From Thermoleophilia bacterium (GTDB lineage: Bacteria; Actinomycetota; Thermoleophilia; Gaiellales; JAICJC01), in the NCBI GenBank assembly GCA_025934255.1, contig JAICYJ010000025.1, positions 1 through 37,813 of the forward strand: DNA of 37,813 nt. Reading direction: 5' to 3'. Each line of letters begins with the position of its first letter. The stretch's first letter is position 1. Of the stretch, positions 6,068 to 15,812 are shown piece by piece. The notes beneath the pieces were generated by a model, which was not told where the DNA came from, ran no database searches, and was given only the letters and a program-made list of their open reading frames with translations. The position numbers were made by a program, and so were the translations under genes.

Positions 6068-7035
6068 GCGGCCGCCGCGACTTCGACCTGCCGGCGCTCC
6101 GGGCCGGCGTGCTGGCCGGTGAGAAGCGGGCCGTGGCCCGCGCCATCACCCTCGTCGAGAACCGCGACGAGCTGGCCTACGAGCTGGTGCGCGAGATCTA
6201 CCCGCATACCGGCGGCGCCATGGTGGCCGGTTTCACCGGCCCGCCCGGCGTCGGCAAGTCGAGTCTGTTGTCATCGCTGGTGACGCTGCTTCGCAGCGAC
6301 CAGAAGACCGTCGGCATGGTCTCGGTCGACCCATCCAGCCCGTTGTCGCACGGCGCCGTGCTGGGCGACCGGATCCGGCTCAGCGACCACTTCCTCGACG
6401 CCGGGGTGTTCATCCGCTCGATGTCCACCCGCGGCCAACTGGGCGGGATCTCCGAGGCGACGCTGCAGGCGCTGCTGGTGCTGGACGCCTCCGGCAAGGA
6501 CGTGCTGCTGCTGGAGACGGTCGGGGTCGGCCAGAGCGAGGTGGACGTCGCCACCATCGCCGACACCGTCGTGCTGGTGCTGATGCCCGGCTCGGGCGAC
6601 TCCGTGCAGGCGCTCAAGGCCGGCGTGATGGAGATCCCCGACGTGATCGTGATCAACAAGGCCGACCATCCCGCCGCGCGCACCATGCGCAGCGAGATCC
6701 GCTCGATCCTCTCGCTCGACCGCGACCGGCCATGGAAGCCGCCGATCGTCGAGACCGAGGCGATCCGCGGCGAGGGCGTCGACCAGCTGTGGGCGGCGGT
6801 GCTCGAGCACCGCGCGTTCCTGGAGCGCGACGGCGGCCTCGAGCAGCGCCGCCGCCGCAGCATCGAGCACGAGGTGGTGGCTGTGGCCGTGTCGCAGGCG
6901 CGCCGGCGGCTCAGCCAGGCGGTCGCGGGAGACGCCGAGGTGCGCCGGCTGCTCGACCGCGTCCACGCCCGCGAGCTGGATCCGCTCACGGCCACCCGCG
7001 AGATCGCCGAGCGGGTGCTGAAGCTGGGCGGCTAG
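6064..7035 (+). CDS. meaB: MeaB/ArgK-type G3E GTPase, chaperone of B12-dependent acyl-CoA mutase
   Basis: A 323-residue protein that protects and reloads adenosylcobalamin-dependent acyl-CoA mutases. The P-loop GPPGVGKS is at residues 59-66, followed by the family hallmarks VDPSSPLSHGAVLGDRIR, RSMSTRGQLGG, ETVGVGQSEVD (switch II) and INKAD. The C-terminal helical dimerisation arm is present. It starts at the ATGA overlap with hisC and so is translationally coupled to it, an unexpected partner. Its likely client, the mutase, is 30 kb away at the right edge of the window. Its stop shares a CTAG with the stop of the convergent ppa gene. Confidence 0.94.
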   Translation: MSGRRDFDLPALRAGVLAGEKRAVARAITLVENRDELAYELVREIYPHTGGAMVAGFTGPPGVGKSSLLSSLVTLLRSDQKTVGMVSVDPSSPLSHGAVLGDRIRLSDHFLDAGVFIRSMSTRGQLGGISEATLQALLVLDASGKDVLLLETVGVGQSEVDVATIADTVVLVLMPGSGDSVQALKAGVMEIPDVIVINKADHPAARTMRSEIRSILSLDRDRPWKPPIVETEAIRGEGVDQLWAAVLEHRAFLERDGGLEQRRRRSIEHEVVAVAVSQARRRLSQAVAGDAEVRRLLDRVHARELDPLTATREIAERVLKLGG

Positions 7036-7541
7036 CGAGGTGCGGCCGCGAACGCGGCGCGTCCCTCGGCGATGATCTCGTCGGCGTAGCTGCGACCATG
7101 CCAGCCGCCGACCACCGTGTCGGCGCCGTGCTCGAGGTCCTTGTAGACGTCGAAGAAGTGCGCGATCTCATCCAGCAGCGAGTCGCGGATGTCGGAGATG
7201 TCGTGCATGTGGCTCCAGGTCGGGTCCTTGAACGGCCCGCACAGCACCTTGTCGTCCTCGCCCTTCTCATCGGTCATCTCGAAGACGCCGATCGGCTCCA
7301 CCGGGATCACGCACCCCGGGAACGTCGGCGACGCCACCAGGATCACGGCGTCCACCGGGTCGCCGTCGCGCCCCAGCGTGTCCATCAGGTACCCGTAGTC
7401 GGCTGGATAGACAACGCTCGTCCAGAGCGTGCGGTCGAGCACCATCCGCCCCAGCGCGGGGTCGTACTCGTACTTGTTGCGGCTCCCTTTCGGGATCTCC
7501 ACGAGGGCGTACAGCGGGGGCTGTTCGGGGTCGCCGGTCAC
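7032..7541 (-). CDS. ppa: Inorganic pyrophosphatase (family I, soluble)
   Basis: A 169-residue cytoplasmic Mg-dependent enzyme hydrolysing PPi to phosphate, pulling biosynthetic reactions forward. KGSRNKYEYD near the N-terminus, YPADYGYLMDTLGRDGDPVDAVIL (containing the family signature DGDPVD) and the later KDLEHGADTVVGGW are diagnostic. The GTG at 7541 gives a standard N-terminus (LYALVEIPKGS). The gene is single, divergent from ilvA across about 60 bases, and its TAG overlaps the TAG of meaB on the other strand by four bases (CTAG). Confidence 0.95.
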   Translation of the reverse strand: MTGDPEQPPLYALVEIPKGSRNKYEYDPALGRMVLDRTLWTSVVYPADYGYLMDTLGRDGDPVDAVILVASPTFPGCVIPVEPIGVFEMTDEKGEDDKVLCGPFKDPTWSHMHDISDIRDSLLDEIAHFFDVYKDLEHGADTVVGGWHGRSYADEIIAEGRAAFAAAPR

Positions 7542-7601
7542 GGTGCGAGCTTACTTGCTGAGCGCGCCGCGCAGCGCGACCAGATAGCCTTCGCGGTTCT
7601 C

Positions 7602-8804
7602 ATGATCCCCCTGGACGACATCCGCGAGGCCGCCGAGAACCTGCACGGCGTCGCCCACCACACGCCAATCTACCGGTCGGAGACCTTCTCCCAGTGGGCC
7701 GGCTGTGAGGTGTTCCTCAAGCACGAGAACCAGCAGCGCACCGGATCGTTCAAGATCCGCGGCGCCTACACCAAGCTGCGCTCGCTGTCGGAGTCGCAGC
7801 GTGCGGCCGGCGTGATCGCGCCCTCGGCCGGCAACCATGCTCAGGCGGTCGCGTTCGCGGCCCGATCGGCCGGCGTGGCCGCCACCGTCTACATGCCGGG
7901 GGCCGCGTCGCTGGCGAAGGTGGGCGCCACCGAGGGCTACGGCGCGCGCGTGGAGCTGGTGGGGGACAGCGTCGACGACGCGCTCGCCGCGGCGCGCGCG
8001 GAGGCCGCCGAGAGCGGCATGACGCTGGTGCACCCGTTCGACGACGAGGCCGTGATCGCCGGGCAGGGCACGGTCGGGCTGGAGATCATCGAGGACGTGC
8101 CCGACGTCGACACGGTGGTGGTGCCGCTGGGCGGCGGCGGCCTGCTGTCCGGCGTTGCCAGCGCCGTCAAGGCGCTGCACCCCCAGGTGCGCCTGATCGG
8201 CGTCGAGGCGGCCGGCTGCGCGCCCTACGTCAGCTCGCTCGAGAAGGGCGAGATCGAGCCCGTGCATCAGACCACGACCATCGCCGACGGCATCGCCGTC
8301 AAGCGCCCCGGCGAGGTCACCTTCCCGCTCGTGCGCGAGCTGGTCGACGACGTCGTGACCGTCACCGACGCCGAGATCGGCCAGACGATGGTGCACCTGC
8401 TGGAGCGCTCCAAGACCGTGGTCGAGGGCGCCGGCGCCGTCGGGCTGGCGGCGATCCTGGCCGGCCGCGTGAGCGGACGCAAGGTGGTGGCCGTCCTCTC
8501 GGGAGGCAACATCGACACGCCGCTGCTGATGCAGGTGATCCGGTTCGGCCTCACCAACCAGGGCCGCTACCTGGTGATCCGCACCCGGCTGATCGACCGG
8601 CCCGGCCAGCTGATGGAGCTGCTGAAGCTGATCGCCGACGCCCACGTCAACATCCTGGTCGTCAGCCACCACCGCGAGAGCGTCGAGGTGGCCGTTGCCG
8701 AAACGGGCATCGAGCTGATCCTGGAGACCCGCGACGAGGGCCATGCCGAGCAGATCGTGGCGCTCGTGCGCAGCAACGGGTACCCCGTCACCCGCATGCG
8801 CTGA
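7602..8804 (+). CDS. ilvA: Threonine ammonia-lyase (dehydratase) with C-terminal ACT domain
   Basis: A 400-residue PLP enzyme deaminating threonine to 2-oxobutyrate, feeding isoleucine synthesis or threonine breakdown. The PLP Lys51 is in GSFKIRGA; SAGNHAQAVA and the phosphate-binding loop VPLGGGGLLSG follow. After residue ~325 a single ACT domain (VIRTRLIDRPGQLMELL) suggests allosteric control. The short length and single ACT resemble the TdcB-like/short IlvA group found in Actinobacteria. The open frame extends far upstream across ppa and meaB, but the family's N-terminus fits the ATG at 7602. No Shine-Dalgarno is visible; TAGCCT at 7585-7590 may be the -10. Confidence 0.92.
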   Translation: MIPLDDIREAAENLHGVAHHTPIYRSETFSQWAGCEVFLKHENQQRTGSFKIRGAYTKLRSLSESQRAAGVIAPSAGNHAQAVAFAARSAGVAATVYMPGAASLAKVGATEGYGARVELVGDSVDDALAAARAEAAESGMTLVHPFDDEAVIAGQGTVGLEIIEDVPDVDTVVVPLGGGGLLSGVASAVKALHPQVRLIGVEAAGCAPYVSSLEKGEIEPVHQTTTIADGIAVKRPGEVTFPLVRELVDDVVTVTDAEIGQTMVHLLERSKTVVEGAGAVGLAAILAGRVSGRKVVAVLSGGNIDTPLLMQVIRFGLTNQGRYLVIRTRLIDRPGQLMELLKLIADAHVNILVVSHHRESVEVAVAETGIELILETRDEGHAEQIVALVRSNGYPVTRMR

Positions 8805-8806
8805 GC

Positions 8807-9340
8807 TCAGTGGCCGATCCGCCGCACCTTGGCGGTCAGCGAGCGTCGGTAGGCCGCGCGCACCGTGCCCTCCGCGACCCCCAGCGCGACGCCGGCCAGC
8901 GCCGCCGTGAACTGGTCGATGATCACCCCCAGCGCCAGCGTGGCGACCGCCGCCACGACCAGCACCAGCTGCCCTGTGGTCGTGACGGGCCGCGGCTCGA
9001 TCCGCTCGACCTGCTGCAGCACCTCGCCGTAGCTGGCGTCCTTGTGGAGGCCTAGCAGCCGCCGCACGCCGTCGCGGTTCGCGTTTCGCAGCTGCCGCAT
9101 CCGGATCAGGTAGAAGCCGCCGTAGGCGATCGCGATCACCGCCGCGTAGGGCCACGACCTGTGGTGCGTGAACCGTGCCAGCAGCGCCAGCGGAGCGGAG
9201 GCGCAGCCCAGGATGATGCCAAGGTCCTCGGCGTTGCGACGCCAGAATCCGGCCGGCACCAGCCGCGCCACGATCGTCCCCAGCACCACCGCCACGGCCA
9301 GCACGACGCCGCCCACGATCAGCGACTGCTGGACGCTCAC
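8807..9340 (-). CDS. Small integral membrane protein, unknown
   Basis: A 177-residue protein with hydrophobic segments at about 6-28, 40-56, 63-80 and 122-143, a basic cytoplasmic loop (RMRQLRNANRDGVRRLLG) and a basic C-terminus (RRSLTAKVRRIGH). I do not recognise the family. Its GTG overlaps the TGA of the acyl-CoA dehydrogenase gene (GTGA), so it is the third gene of a pepA-acd operon. Its stop faces that of ilvA inside the palindrome CTGAGCTCAG. Confidence 0.7.
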   Translation of the reverse strand: MSVQQSLIVGGVVLAVAVVLGTIVARLVPAGFWRRNAEDLGIILGCASAPLALLARFTHHRSWPYAAVIAIAYGGFYLIRMRQLRNANRDGVRRLLGLHKDASYGEVLQQVERIEPRPVTTTGQLVLVVAAVATLALGVIIDQFTAALAGVALGVAEGTVRAAYRRSLTAKVRRIGH

Positions 9341-10476
9341 AGACCCAGGCCGCGGGCGATCACCAGTCGCTGCACCTCGTTCGTGCCCTCACCGATCTCG
9401 AGCACCTTCGCGTCGCGGTAGAAGCGGCTGATCGGGTACTCGTCCATGAACCCGTAGCCGCCGTGGATCTGGAGCGACTCGTTGCAGGCGCGGCGCGCCA
9501 GCTCGCCGGTGTAGAGCTTGGCGATCGCAGCCTGCTGCGCGAACGCCCGGCCCTGGTCCTTCAGCCAGGCCGCCTTGTAGACCAGGTTGCGGGCCGCCTC
9601 GACCTCGGTCGCGATGTCGGCCAGCTTGAACTGGATGGCCTGGAACGACCCGATCGGGCGCCCGAACTGCTCGCGCTGCTTGGCGTAGCTGAGCCCCATC
9701 TCGAAGGCGCCCTGGGCCATGCCCAGCCCCAGCGCGGCCACGCTGATGCGGCCGCCGTCCAGGATCTCGAGGAACTGCCGGAAGCCCTCGCCGCGGGGTC
9801 CCAGCAGGTTCTGCTCCGGCACCCGGCAGCCCGTGAACGTCAGCTCCCGCGTGTCCGACGAGCGCCACCCCATCTTCTTCAGCGGCTGCGACTGGTCGTA
9901 GCCGGCGGTGCCGTTCTCGACCACGATGTTCGACACCTCATCCGGCCCCGTACGAGCGGTGATCGTCACCAGCTTTGACAACGGCGTGCCGGCGTTGGTG
10001 ATGAACATCTTGGAACCGTCGATCACCCACTCGCCGCCGTCCAGCCGTGCGGTGGTGCGCGTCGCTCCGGCGTCGGAGCCGGCGCCCACCTCGGTCAGCC
10101 CGAACGCGCCCAGGCCGCGACCGGAGGCCAGGTCATCGAGCCAGCGCGCCTTCTGCTGCTCGCTGCCGAACAGGTGGATCGGCATCGTGCCCAGCGACGT
10201 GTGCGCGGCCACCGTGATCGCAAAGGAGCTGTCGACCCGCGCCAGCTCCTCGATCGCGATCGCGTAGGCGACCGTGTCGAAGCCCGATCCGCCCGCGCTC
10301 TCAGGCAACGGGATGCCGAGCAGCCCCAGCTCCGCCGCCGCCTGCACCAGCTCGGCCGGGAACCGGCCCTCGCGGTCGAGCTCCTCCGCGACCGGCGCCA
10401 GCTGCCCCTCCGCGAAGGCCCGCACCGTCTCGCGCAGCTGCGCGTGCTGGTCGGACAGGTCGTAGCCCAGCGTCAT
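9337..10476 (-). CDS. Acyl-CoA dehydrogenase (short/branched-chain type)
   Basis: A 379-residue FAD flavoenzyme introducing the alpha-beta double bond in acyl-CoA, passing electrons to ETF. FGLTEVGAGSDAGATRT (FAD/substrate region), WVIDGSKMFITNAG, KMGWRSSDTRELTF, QFGRPIGSFQAIQFKLADI and the C-terminal YRDAKVLEIGEGTNEVQR are classic. The catalytic Glu is in the EGT of that last motif. The substrate is uncertain: a leucine-catabolism operon lies 6 kb away without its own dehydrogenase, making isovaleryl- or another branched acyl-CoA possible. The ATG overlaps the stop of pepA (ATGA). Confidence 0.9.
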   Translation of the reverse strand: MTLGYDLSDQHAQLRETVRAFAEGQLAPVAEELDREGRFPAELVQAAAELGLLGIPLPESAGGSGFDTVAYAIAIEELARVDSSFAITVAAHTSLGTMPIHLFGSEQQKARWLDDLASGRGLGAFGLTEVGAGSDAGATRTTARLDGGEWVIDGSKMFITNAGTPLSKLVTITARTGPDEVSNIVVENGTAGYDQSQPLKKMGWRSSDTRELTFTGCRVPEQNLLGPRGEGFRQFLEILDGGRISVAALGLGMAQGAFEMGLSYAKQREQFGRPIGSFQAIQFKLADIATEVEAARNLVYKAAWLKDQGRAFAQQAAIAKLYTGELARRACNESLQIHGGYGFMDEYPISRFYRDAKVLEIGEGTNEVQRLVIARGLGL

Positions 10477-11978
10477 CCGCAGAGCGCCTCCGCCAGCTCG
10501 ACGAGCAGCCGCACGCCGAACCCGCTGCCGCCCTTGCCGACGTAGTCGCCGCGTGAGCGTGCCAGGTCGGCCGTCCCGGCGATGTCCAGGTGCGCCCAGG
10601 CGCCGTCGCCCGCGAACTCCTGCAGAAACTGGCCGGCGTAGGGCGCCTGCGCCATCCGCATCGTCGAGGAGTTCGCCATGTCGGCGATGTCCGAGCGGAA
10701 CAGGCGTTTGTAGGTCTCGTGCAGCGGCAGCTGCCAGGTGTGCTCGCCGGCCGCCTCGCCGGCCGCCATGATGCGGTCGATCCACTCCTGGTCGCGGCCC
10801 ATCAGTCCGGCGTGGTAGTCGCCCAGAGCGACGACGACGCCGCCCGTGAGCGTGGCCAGGTCGACCATGTGGGTCGCGCCCAGGGAGCGGGCGTGGTGCA
10901 GGCAGTCGGCCAGCACCAGCCGGCCCTCGGCATCGGTGTTGGAGATCTCGATCGTCTTTCCGTTGGCGGCTGTGACAACGTCGTCCACGCGCATCGCGTT
11001 GGTGTCGATCATGTTCTCGGTGGCGCCCACCACCGTGACGAACTTGAGCGGGAGCTGCAGCTGGGCGATCGCGTCCGACGCCTCCAGCACGGCCGCCGCG
11101 CCCGACATGTCGAACTTCATCCCGGTCATCGCGGTGGCCGGCTTCAGCGAGTAGCCGCCGCTGTCAAAGGTGAGCCCTTTGCCGACCATGCCGAGCACCA
11201 CGTTGCGGGCGGCCCGGGCGGTGCTGCGCGGGGTGTGGCGGAGCACGATCAGCCGGGCCGGCCGGCTGGACGCCTGGGCGACGGCGGCGAAGGCTCCCAT
11301 CCCGCGGGCGGCGATCTTCTTCTCGTCCCAGACCTCGACCCGCATGGCCGGGTGGGCGGCGGCGATCGCACGCGCCCGCTCGGCCAGCTGCTCCGGGCCG
11401 AGCAGGTTGGGGGGCATGTGCTGCAGGTCGCGGGCTCGGTTGACGGCCTCCGCCGCCACCGCGGCCCGGCGCCCGGCCGCACCGGCCGCGCGCTCCTGCG
11501 AGAGCAGCACCAGCCCGGTCGGCGGCTTCGGCCGATCGGCAGTCTTCGACGTCTTGAAGCGGTCGAACCGGTAGCTGCCGATCACGGCGCCGTCGACCGC
11601 GCAGCGGGCCGCCACGGCGGCGTCCACCGGCAGCCCGTCCAGCACGAACGCGAGCGTGCGGCCGCGCACGCCGGCCAGGCTGCGCACGGCGGCGCCGGCG
11701 GCGTTTCGCACCGACTCGGCGTCGGCCGTCAGCCGCTTGCCGAGGCCGACCACCGCCACCCGGCGCGCGCGCACGCCCTTTCCCTCGGTGTGCAGCACGG
11801 TCACCTGGCCGGCCGTGCCCCGGATCTCACCGGCCTTCACCAGCCGTCCGATGGTGCCGCCAAGCGCGCGATCGAGCTCCGCGACGGCGCCCTCCAGGGC
11901 GACCGGCTTGGCGACGGCAACGGCCAGCATGTCGACGTTGGCCGTCGCCGGCGCTGCCGCGGAGGTGGAGATCTTCAT
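10473..11978 (-). CDS. pepA: Leucyl aminopeptidase (M17 family)
   Basis: A 501-residue cytoplasmic two-metal aminopeptidase. It has an N-terminal regulatory domain (1-170) and a C-terminal catalytic domain. GKGLTFDSGGYSLKP supplies the metal-binding Lys and Asp, MKFDMSGAAAV follows, and NTDAEGRLVLADCL is the family signature carrying metal ligands and the bicarbonate-binding Arg. GSGFGVRLLVEL ends the protein. The start is set by GAGGA 4 bases upstream of the ATG at 11978; the open frame extends further but without family similarity. It is the first gene of a three-gene overlapping operon, divergent from the cyclase regulator. Confidence 0.95.
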   Translation of the reverse strand: MKISTSAAAPATANVDMLAVAVAKPVALEGAVAELDRALGGTIGRLVKAGEIRGTAGQVTVLHTEGKGVRARRVAVVGLGKRLTADAESVRNAAGAAVRSLAGVRGRTLAFVLDGLPVDAAVAARCAVDGAVIGSYRFDRFKTSKTADRPKPPTGLVLLSQERAAGAAGRRAAVAAEAVNRARDLQHMPPNLLGPEQLAERARAIAAAHPAMRVEVWDEKKIAARGMGAFAAVAQASSRPARLIVLRHTPRSTARAARNVVLGMVGKGLTFDSGGYSLKPATAMTGMKFDMSGAAAVLEASDAIAQLQLPLKFVTVVGATENMIDTNAMRVDDVVTAANGKTIEISNTDAEGRLVLADCLHHARSLGATHMVDLATLTGGVVVALGDYHAGLMGRDQEWIDRIMAAGEAAGEHTWQLPLHETYKRLFRSDIADMANSSTMRMAQAPYAGQFLQEFAGDGAWAHLDIAGTADLARSRGDYVGKGGSGFGVRLLVELAEALCG

Positions 11979-12017
11979 GGGTCCTCGCTGTGGTCGGGAG
12001 AGGGAACCGCGCAAGGG

Positions 12018-12023
12018 TATCCT
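12018..12023 (+). promoter_or_regulatory. Candidate -10 for the leader ORF/cyclase unit
   Basis: TATCCT lies 9 bases before the ATG at 12033. There is no Shine-Dalgarno, so the transcript would begin 2-4 bases before the ATG. The same TATCCT precedes the mutase start at 37253. Confidence 0.35.
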
Positions 12024-12032
12024 ACGGCCCTC

Positions 12033-12080
12033 ATGGGACCCCTCATCGTCGACAGGCGCAGCATCAGGCACCCGGTTTGA
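12033..12080 (+). CDS. 15-codon upstream ORF overlapping the cyclase start (TTGA)
   Basis: ATG at 12033 opens [15 protein letters not shown] and stops at TGA 12078-12080. The last bases GTTTGA contain TTG at 12077-12079, which is in frame with the zinc-ribbon/cyclase gene and immediately precedes its first recognisable residues (TCPACG). The start-stop overlap mirrors the ATGA/GTGA overlaps used throughout the window. It also offers a way to initiate at a TTG that has no Shine-Dalgarno of its own. Too short to judge by codon use. Confidence 0.4.
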   Translation: MGPLIVDRRSIRHPV

Positions 12081-15000
12081 CCTGCCCGGCGTGCGGCAGC
12101 GCCGTGCCCGACGGCGCACGCTTCTGTCCCAACTGCGGCCGTCCTCTGACCCCCGAGTCGGCAGGCGGCGAGGAGCGCAAGCTGGCCACGGTGCTGTTCG
12201 CCGATCTGGCCGGTTCCACCGAGCTGGCGATGCGGGTCGACGCGGAGCACCTGCGCGCGCTGCTGGCGGATGTGTACGGCGAGCTGTCGCAGGCCGCCGC
12301 CGCGTTCGGCGGGACGGTCGAGAAGTTCATCGGCGATGCCGTGATGGCCGTGTTCGGCGTGCCCCAGTCGCACGAGGACGACCCGGAGCGTGCCGTCCGC
12401 GCGGCGCTGACCATGATCTCGCGGCTGACCAGCGTCGGGCGCCGGCACGGCGTCGACTGCGACCTGCGGGTCGGCATCTACACGGGCGTTGTCGTCGCCG
12501 GCACCACGCCCGGGCGCGACTTCCTGGTGACCGGCGAGATCGTGAACCTGGCCGCACGCCTGCAGCAGGCGGCCGAGCCGGGCGAGGTGCTGATCGGCGA
12601 GCCCACCTTCCGGGCGCTGGAGCCGATCGTTCGCACCGTGCAGCCGCGGTCACTGGTCGTGAAGGGCCGCGGCGGGCCGGTGCTCGCGTATGCGGTGGCC
12701 GGCGTCGCGCCCGCCACCGCCTACCGCCGGCGACGTTCCCGGGGACCGTTCGTGGGGCGCACCGGCGAGCTCTCGCTGATCACCTCGCTGGTGTCGCGTG
12801 CTGTCGAGCACCGGCGTCCGCATCTGATCACGGTGATCGGCGAGCCCGGCATCGGCAAGAGCCGGCTGGCGGAGGAGGTCGTGATCGAGCTGCAGCTGCA
12901 GCCGCAGCCTCCGGTCGTGTGGCTGGGGCGCTGCCTGCCCTACGGCGAGGGCGGTCCGTACGCGCCGCTGTCGGACGTGTTGCTGCGGGCTGCGGACATC
13001 GCCGGCGACGCGCCGCGTGACTACGCCCGGAGTCAGGCCGAGGGGCGCCTGCGGGCGCTGCTGGGCGACGGCCGCGAGCGGGAGATCGACGACGTGCTTC
13101 GCACCGCGGGCCTGACCGGTGACGACGACCCTTCGCCGCCCGACGACGACTTCGAGGACATGGGCCGCGGCCGCGATGCCTGGCGCCTGGTGCTGACGGA
13201 GCTGTCGGGTCTGCAGCCGGTGCTGGTGGTGCTCGAGGACGTGCACTGGGCCGAGCCGGCCCTGCTCGACCTGGTTGAGTCGCTTGCCACCGGCGATGCC
13301 CGCGGGCCGCTGGTGATCCTCTGCATGGCCAGGGACGACCTGCTGCGGGCGCGGCCCGACTGGGGCTCCGGGATCCGGAACGCCACCGTTGTCACGCTGG
13401 ACGCGATCGAGCAGTCCGAGATGCAGCGCCTGGCCGGAGCGCTGCCGTCCGACGACGAGGACGCGCGGCAGGCGGTCGAGCTTGCGGGAGGCAATCCGTT
13501 CTTCCTCGAGGAGCTGCTGGCGATGGCCGCGGAGGGCGGCGATGCGATGCCGCTGACCGTGCAGGGCGTGATCGCAGCGCGGCTCGACCTGCTGCCGGTC
13601 GAGGAGAAGCGCTTCATGCAGCGGGCGGCGGTGATCGGCCGCACCTTCGGCGAGGAGGAGCTGGCGGTGGTCAATCCGGAGGGCGTGCACAAGCGCCTGA
13701 TCGCCAACCTGTCACGTCGCGACCTGCTAATCGCGCTCGGATCCGGCTGGGGCTTCAAGCACGTGCTGATCCGTGACGTCGCCTACGAGACGATGCCGCG
13801 CAGTGAGCGGGGCCGTATCCACATGCAGCTGGCCCGGTGGCTGGAGGGCCGCCGCGACGCCGAGCCGCAGACCGTGGCCGGCCACTACGCGTCGGCGGTC
13901 TCGCTGGGCACGGCTGAGGCGCGCCCGGATGCCGTCCGCATGCTGCTGCGGGCGGCGTCGGAGGCGCGCAAGGTGTACGCCCATGGCCTGGCGCTGCGCC
14001 AGGCCGGGCTGGCCGAGTCGCTGGCCAATGGCGAGCGTGACCGAGCGCTGGCGGCCGAGGCCGTCGGCGACGCCTACTGGATGGCCGAGCAGCTCGACGA
14101 CGCGCTCGACGCCTACGGCCAGGCGCTGGAGCACGGCCACCGAGCCGGCCTGGGCGAGCACGACATGGCTCGGCTGTCCTGGAAGTGGGTCGACCTGCCG
14201 ACTCGGTGGGGCGGCCTGCACCTGCGGGCGGCACCGACCCGCGAGGCGATCGAGGCCGAGATCGAGGACGGTTTGCGCAACGCGCTGTCGGCCGACGCGT
14301 CGGTGCTGCAGGCCCGGCTGCTGGTCGCCAAGGCGCTGGTGGTGTGGCGGTTCGAGCACACCGATCCGCCCCAGGAGCAGGCGCTGGAGGTGGCCAACCA
14401 GGCGCTCGCGATCGCCGAGCGGCTGGAGCGGTCGGGGCCGCTCGTGATCTCGGCCGCGCTGGACGCGCGGGCAACGCTGCTGGTGGCGCTGCGGCGCTAC
14501 GACGAGGCGTCCGAGGCCTTCGAGCGGCGCATGTCGCTGATCCGGAGCATCGCCTTCCGCGAGGAGCAGATGGACATCTGCGCGGCCACGGCCCGCCACC
14601 GCACCGCCCTTGGCGACTACGCCGGAGCCGTGGCGGCGGCGGATCTCGCCGACGAGCTGGTGGCCGGCGGCGACCGCCGGTGGGTGGCGTATCCGGCGCG
14701 CACGCGCGTCGAGGCCTACTTCTACTGGGATCGCTGGGACGACGCGCTGCGCGCCCACGACAGCTTCCTGGAGGTGTTCCGTCAGGACGGCCCGGGCCGG
14801 CGTCTGAACGTGCCCGGCCTGGTCGGCGGCGTGGCCGCGGCGGTTCACCTGCTGCGCGGCCAGAACGAGCGGGCCGACACGATCGAGCAGCGGATCGGGC
14901 GCGTGCCGGCCCAGTTCGATCTGATCGTCGCGCACGCGCTGCTCGGCGCCGGCGAGCCGCAGCTGGCGCTCGAGCGGGTGGCGTCGGTGCCGTTCTCGCG

Positions 15001-15316
15001 GATCTGGGTGCTCGCGATCACCGCCGAGGCGCAGGCTGCGCTCGAGCGCTGGGACGACCTCGACGAGACGCTGGCCACGCTCGATGCGCTCAGCGGCACC
15101 GATCAGCTGCCGCGGGCCGTTGCCCAGATCGATCGCGCCCGCGGCCTCGCCGGCGACGAGCTGGCGCTGGCCCGAGCCGAGGCCGGCTTCCGGCGGCTCG
15201 GCTGCGTCTTCGAGCAGGCCCGCTGTCTGGAGCTGATGGGGCGGGTGGGAGAGGCCCGCGCCGTCTACGAGCAGGTCGGTGCCGAGCCGGCGCTGGGCCG
15301 TTGCGCATCGCGCTGA
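12077..15316 (+). CDS. Zinc-ribbon / class III nucleotide cyclase / AAA-type ATPase / TPR regulator
   Basis: About 1,079 residues from TTG 12077 (GTG at 11990 is the longest frame). Order: zinc ribbon (CPACG...FCPNCG, residues 3-21), then a class III cyclase domain with metal-binding Asp43 ([11 protein letters not shown]) and Asp87 plus Lys83 ([13 protein letters not shown]), and transition-state Asn and Arg in VNLAARLQ. All key cyclase residues are present, so it may make cAMP. An ATPase of the STAND/MalT-like type follows (Walker [10 protein letters not shown]; Walker B-like [13 protein letters not shown]), then a long alpha-helical TPR region. This architecture is common in actinobacteria and usually regulatory; the signal is unknown. 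It is divergent from pepA and convergent with the DUF805 gene. Confidence 0.88.
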   Translation: MTCPACGSAVPDGARFCPNCGRPLTPESAGGEERKLATVLFADLAGSTELAMRVDAEHLRALLADVYGELSQAAAAFGGTVEKFIGDAVMAVFGVPQSHEDDPERAVRAALTMISRLTSVGRRHGVDCDLRVGIYTGVVVAGTTPGRDFLVTGEIVNLAARLQQAAEPGEVLIGEPTFRALEPIVRTVQPRSLVVKGRGGPVLAYAVAGVAPATAYRRRRSRGPFVGRTGELSLITSLVSRAVEHRRPHLITVIGEPGIGKSRLAEEVVIELQLQPQPPVVWLGRCLPYGEGGPYAPLSDVLLRAADIAGDAPRDYARSQAEGRLRALLGDGREREIDDVLRTAGLTGDDDPSPPDDDFEDMGRGRDAWRLVLTELSGLQPVLVVLEDVHWAEPALLDLVESLATGDARGPLVILCMARDDLLRARPDWGSGIRNATVVTLDAIEQSEMQRLAGALPSDDEDARQAVELAGGNPFFLEELLAMAAEGGDAMPLTVQGVIAARLDLLPVEEKRFMQRAAVIGRTFGEEELAVVNPEGVHKRLIANLSRRDLLIALGSGWGFKHVLIRDVAYETMPRSERGRIHMQLARWLEGRRDAEPQTVAGHYASAVSLGTAEARPDAVRMLLRAASEARKVYAHGLALRQAGLAESLANGERDRALAAEAVGDAYWMAEQLDDALDAYGQALEHGHRAGLGEHDMARLSWKWVDLPTRWGGLHLRAAPTREAIEAEIEDGLRNALSADASVLQARLLVAKALVVWRFEHTDPPQEQALEVANQALAIAERLERSGPLVISAALDARATLLVALRRYDEASEAFERRMSLIRSIAFREEQMDICAATARHRTALGDYAGAVAAADLADELVAGGDRRWVAYPARTRVEAYFYWDRWDDALRAHDSFLEVFRQDGPGRRLNVPGLVGGVAAAVHLLRGQNERADTIEQRIGRVPAQFDLIVAHALLGAGEPQLALERVASVPFSRIWVLAITAEAQAALERWDDLDETLATLDALSGTDQLPRAVAQIDRARGLAGDELALARAEAGFRRLGCVFEQARCLELMGRVGEARAVYEQVGAEPALGRCASR

Positions 15317-15329
15317 GCGCGGCGTGCCG

Positions 15330-15803
15330 TCAGGCGGGAGGGTCGGACGGTGGCGCCAGCGGCTGTCCGGTCTGCGGATCGAACCGCGGCGTCGGCGACA
15401 GTCGTTCGCCGGTCTGCGGATCGAACTGCATGCCACCCGCCCCCACGTCGGGATTCTGCGGGTTCGGGCCGTAGTTGTTCGGCCCCGGGTCGCTCGCCAT
15501 TGCCAGGAACACGATCAGCACGATCCAGCCGATGACCGGGATGAAGATGAGCAGGTACCACCAGCCGGTGCGGTTCGTGTCGTGCAGGCGGCGGATGCTG
15601 ACGCCGAGGCTGGGCAGGAACACGGCCAGCGAGTAGAGGTCGCTGACGACCTGGCCGGTGCTGCGGCCGGCGATGATGCCGACCACGACGTTGAGCACGA
15701 GGGCGATGATCAGGTTGAACAGCACGAACCACCAGAACTCGGGCCGTGCCGCGCGGCCGTTGAAGACCGCGTACTTCTTGATGACGTCGGTGTACCAATG
15801 CAT
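15330..15803 (-). CDS. DUF805 membrane protein with repeated C-terminal tail
   Basis: A 157-residue protein. [24 protein letters not shown] is the typical DUF805 opening (the repeated part is shorter than 20 residues: [12 protein letters not shown]). Three to four transmembrane segments follow, with the conserved [14 protein letters not shown] between them. The soluble tail (from about 105) is Pro/Gly/Asn-rich and holds two copies of FDPQTG(E/Q)(R/P)L. The biochemical role of DUF805 is not established. It is divergent from ppi. Confidence 0.85.
   Translation of the reverse strand: MHWYTDVIKKYAVFNGRAARPEFWWFVLFNLIIALVLNVVVGIIAGRSTGQVVSDLYSLAVFLPSLGVSIRRLHDTNRTGWWYLLIFIPVIGWIVLIVFLAMASDPGPNNYGPNPQNPDVGAGGMQFDPQTGERLSPTPRFDPQTGQPLAPPSDPPA
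15354..15432. repeat. Direct repeat encoding the FDPQTG tail motif
   Basis: GGTCTGCGGATCGAAC occurs twice, near 15368 and 15413, inside the DUF805 gene. It encodes the duplicated FDPQTG tail motif on the minus strand. This looks like a small in-frame tandem duplication. Confidence 0.6.
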
Positions 15804-15812
15804 GCGGGCAGC

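Noticed and set aside
6732..7601. N-terminal extension of threonine dehydratase across ppa and meaB
   Set aside because: The extension is Arg/Pro/His-rich, covers two well-supported genes, and the family N-terminus begins at the ATG at 7602.
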